DNA from: Candidatus Neomicrothrix sp. UBA4742
GTDB taxonomy: Bacteria; Actinomycetota; Acidimicrobiia; Acidimicrobiales; Acidimicrobilacustridaceae
Length of the DNA stretch: 8,587 nucleotides
Assembly: GCA_002403895.1 (NCBI GenBank)
Contig: DHIQ01000030.1
Location: forward strand, 828-9,414
Direction: 5' to 3'
A program made the translations under genes and the position numbers. Each line of letters starts with the position of its first letter. Position 1 is the first letter of the stretch. A model generated the notes under the pieces. That model saw only the letters and a list, made by a program, of their open reading frames with translations. It did no database searches and was not told where the DNA came from. Below, in pieces: positions 6,708 to 8,587 of the stretch.

Positions 6708-7350
6708 TCCCCGGCCTACGTCGAGCCCCAGGCGGTGTGCGTCGGGCGCGCGCTGGTTCCTGGTCGTGTTGGGCTGCATGGCGGCGACGGTGGGTTGCTC
6801 GTCGAGTGGGGGTTCCCCCTCGTCGGCGGCACCCCCGGAGACCGCGGCGGCACCAACGGTGGTCTACCTCGCCCTGGGGGCCAAGGAGACCAACAACAGC
6901 GACCGGGATGACCTACAAGACAACTGGCCCCAGATCGTGTTCGCCGAGACCCTCCCTGCCGGGGTGTACGTAAATCTGGCCACCGACGACGCCACCGTCC
7001 AGAGTGCGCTCGATTCTCAGCTGCCGCAGGCGACCGCCCTTCATCCCACCATCGCCACCGTGTGGGTCGAATCGGCCGATGCCCGGCTGGGAACGCCGGC
7101 GGCCACGTACCGCCAGAAGCTCACGCAGCTGGTGGAGGGGTTGCGGGCCGCGGGCGCCACCCAGATCCTCCTGCTCACCCCATCGACGTCGACGACCGAC
7201 GCCGGGGGCGATCTGGCCGACTCCGTCTCCCAGGTGGCCCGCGCAACCGGTGCCACTCTGGTGGCGCTGGGTGACGTCTCCGATCGAGCGGAGGATCCCG
7301 GGCAGCGCCGCATCGCCGATCAGGTATCGAGCGCCCTGCACACGAGCTGA
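6697..7350 (+). CDS. Small lipoprotein, SGNH-hydrolase-like but lacking catalytic residues
   Basis: This is a 217-residue exported protein. GTG 6697 is 6 nt after GGGAGG (6685-6690); GTG 6700 is an equal alternative. The signal peptide ends at a lipobox-like T-V-G-C34 (C27 is a less likely site), followed by a Ser/Pro/Ala-rich linker to about residue 52. The rest follows the block order of actinobacterial SGNH hydrolases: VVYLALGAKET (55-65), NWPQIVFAETLP, a VNLATDDATV segment, HPTIATVWVESADA (116-129), an amphipathic helix with GLRAAGATQILLLTPS, and a final GQRRIADQV helix. The nucleophile position (GDS or GAS in active members) is G61-A62-K63, the ND of block III reads S126-A127-D128, and the DxxH of block V is missing, so an active esterase is unlikely. 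It overlaps the permease gene by 11 nt, suggesting a transporter-associated outer-face role. The fold assignment is by motif reading only. Confidence 0.75.
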   Translation: MVADPRPTSSPRRCASGARWFLVVLGCMAATVGCSSSGGSPSSAAPPETAAAPTVVYLALGAKETNNSDRDDLQDNWPQIVFAETLPAGVYVNLATDDATVQSALDSQLPQATALHPTIATVWVESADARLGTPAATYRQKLTQLVEGLRAAGATQILLLTPSTSTTDAGGDLADSVSQVARATGATLVALGDVSDRAEDPGQRRIADQVSSALHTS

Positions 7351-7354
7351 CCGG

Positions 7355-7360
7355 TAGCCT
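7355..7360 (+). promoter_or_regulatory. Putative -10 box for leaderless proA (TAGCCT)
   Basis: TAGCCT matches TANNNT and is followed by exactly 6 nt (TCCCTG) and then the proposed GTG start of proA. There is no Shine-Dalgarno sequence in the 16-nt gap after the lipoprotein gene, so a leaderless transcript starting at the GTG is the simplest reading. No clear -35 hexamer is seen. It would let proA be expressed apart from the ABC operon that precedes it. Confidence 0.5.
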
Positions 7361-7366
7361 TCCCTG

Positions 7367-8587
7367 GTGGCTGCTCCCGAGGGTGTCGAACCCACCGTGC
7401 CCTCCGTCGTGCCGCCCGCCGTGCCCTTCGACGAGCCCCTCGACGACACGATCGCTGAGCTCGGGCGGCGGGCGAAGGCCGCCTCTCGCATCTTGGCCAC
7501 GACCTCAACCGCGGTCAAGGATGACGCGTTGCGCACCGCGGCGGACCTGCTGGTGGCCCGGTCGGGCGAGCTGCTCCAGGCCAACGCGGTTGACGTAGCC
7601 CGCGCAACTGACCAAGGCGTCAGCATCGCCATCATCGACCGGCTGCGGCTGACCGAGGCCAAGATCGAAGCCATGGCTTCGGGCCTTCGCCAGGTCGCAT
7701 CGTTGCCCGACCCGGTAGGCGAGGTGCTCGACGGCTGGACTCGCCCCAACGGCTTGCGCATCCACCGTGTACGGGTGCCCCTCGGGGTGGTGGCCATCAT
7801 CTACGAGAACCGCCCCAACGTGACCAGCGACGCCGCCGGACTCTGCCTCAAGGCGGGCAACGCCGCCTTCCTCCGAGGATCGTCGGGGGCCATCACCTCC
7901 AACATCGCCGTGTCCAACGTGCTGAGGGACGCCGCGGTCAAGGCAGGCCTTCCCGCCGACGCCGTGATCTTGGTGACCGACACCAGCCGTGAGGCAGCGG
8001 TGGAGTTCATGCAGCAGCGGGGTTCGATCGACTGCCTGATCCCGCGCGGGGGGCCGTCGCTCATCCGTTCGATCCTGGAGCACGCCACGGTGCCCTACGT
8101 GATCGACGGTGATGGCAACTGTCACGTCTACGTCGACGAGTCTGCCGACCTGGACATGGCGCTCGACATCGTGGTCAACGCCAAGACCCAGCGCCCGTCG
8201 GTGTGCAACTCGGCCGAGTCACTGCTGGTGCACCGAGCGGTGGCCGGGCTCTTCCTTCCCCCGGTGGGAGACGCCCTGGCCGGTGTGGAGCTGCTGGGCG
8301 ACGCTGACACCCGGGCGCTCATCTCGCGGGCGGGGGTGGCCGACGACGAGGCCTATGCCACCGAGTTCCTGGACCTGATCATGTCGGTCCGGGTGGTGGA
8401 TTCCCTCGACCAGGCCATCGACCACGTGAACCGTTACGGCACGGGCCACAGCGAGGCCATCGTCACCCGGTCGCTCGAGGCGGCCGAGCGCTTCACCACC
8501 GAGGTCGACGCGGCCGCCGTCGTGGTCAACGCCTCGACCCGGTTCGTCGACGGCGAGGAGTTCGGCTTCGGCGCCGAGATCGGCATC
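7367..8587 (+). CDS. proA: Gamma-glutamyl phosphate reductase, C-terminus cut by window edge
   Basis: ProA reduces L-glutamyl 5-phosphate to glutamate 5-semialdehyde with NADPH, the second step of proline synthesis, in the cytoplasm. The open frame runs 407 codons to the window edge with no stop. Family segments are plain: [54 protein letters not shown] (about 137-158), [32 protein letters not shown] with catalytic C280, and [23 protein letters not shown] at the end. By comparison with E. coli ProA about 30 residues are missing, including the STQKLHARGP segment. GTG 7367 gives a Pro/Val-rich N-terminal extension of about 25 residues before the first helix ([16 protein letters not shown]); GTGs at 7397, 7409 and 7421 are in frame, but the TAGCCT spacing favours 7367. 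No proB is next to it in this window. Confidence 0.97.
   Translation, partial: MAAPEGVEPTVPSVVPPAVPFDEPLDDTIAELGRRAKAASRILATTSTAVKDDALRTAADLLVARSGELLQANAVDVARATDQGVSIAIIDRLRLTEAKIEAMASGLRQVASLPDPVGEVLDGWTRPNGLRIHRVRVPLGVVAIIYENRPNVTSDAAGLCLKAGNAAFLRGSSGAITSNIAVSNVLRDAAVKAGLPADAVILVTDTSREAAVEFMQQRGSIDCLIPRGGPSLIRSILEHATVPYVIDGDGNCHVYVDESADLDMALDIVVNAKTQRPSVCNSAESLLVHRAVAGLFLPPVGDALAGVELLGDADTRALISRAGVADDEAYATEFLDLIMSVRVVDSLDQAIDHVNRYGTGHSEAIVTRSLEAAERFTTEVDAAAVVVNASTRFVDGEEFGFGAEIGI

Noticed and set aside
7351..7366. Rho-independent terminator between the lipoprotein gene and proA
   Set aside because: The 16-nt gap holds no hairpin with a T-run; no intrinsic terminator was seen anywhere in the window.

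Overview
The window is GC-rich DNA with the strong third-position G/C bias, long spurious antisense reading frames, GTG starts and 4-nt stop/start overlaps typical of high-GC Actinobacteria. The ProA sequence, the actinobacterial-style lipoproteins and two starts that sit exactly 6 nt after a TANNNT box (the leaderless-mRNA layout) fit this. An Acidimicrobiia-like lineage is my guess from the general feel of the proteins; it is not proven. No rRNA, tRNA, CRISPR array, insertion sequence or phage gene was seen.

The window splits into two divergent gene clusters around a short intergenic region (about 4484-4638). The left cluster reads on the minus strand from 4483 down past the left edge. It encodes a CbxX/CfxQ-type AAA+ ATPase with a helical N-terminal domain that may be TerB-like, an exported or membrane-anchored solute-binding-like protein, and a lipoprotein that fuses a solute-binding-like domain to a von Willebrand A (VWA) domain. 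The last gene is a membrane protein cut by the window edge. The ATPase/binding-protein and binding-protein/lipoprotein junctions are 4-nt overlaps, and the lipoprotein/membrane-protein gap is 2 nt, so this looks like one tightly coupled transcription unit. A 15-codon leaderless upstream ORF may lead it, its stop overlapping the ATPase start. No ABC permease accompanies the binding-protein-like genes, so import is not the obvious job. An AAA+ ATPase next to a VWA protein recalls MoxR/VWA pairs, but here the VWA protein is predicted to lie outside the membrane and the ATPase inside. This cluster is the best candidate for a poorly described system.

The right cluster reads on the plus strand: a LolD/MacB-type ABC ATPase, its FtsX/MacB-type permease (4-nt overlap), and a small lipoprotein resembling actinobacterial SGNH hydrolases but lacking recognisable catalytic residues (11-nt overlap). 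proA (gamma-glutamyl phosphate reductase, proline synthesis) follows after 16 nt, probably with its own leaderless promoter, and runs off the right edge about 30 residues short of its usual end. The start of the ABC gene lies in the loop of a perfect 9-bp inverted repeat, and one stem arm can also pair with an alternative upstream partner.
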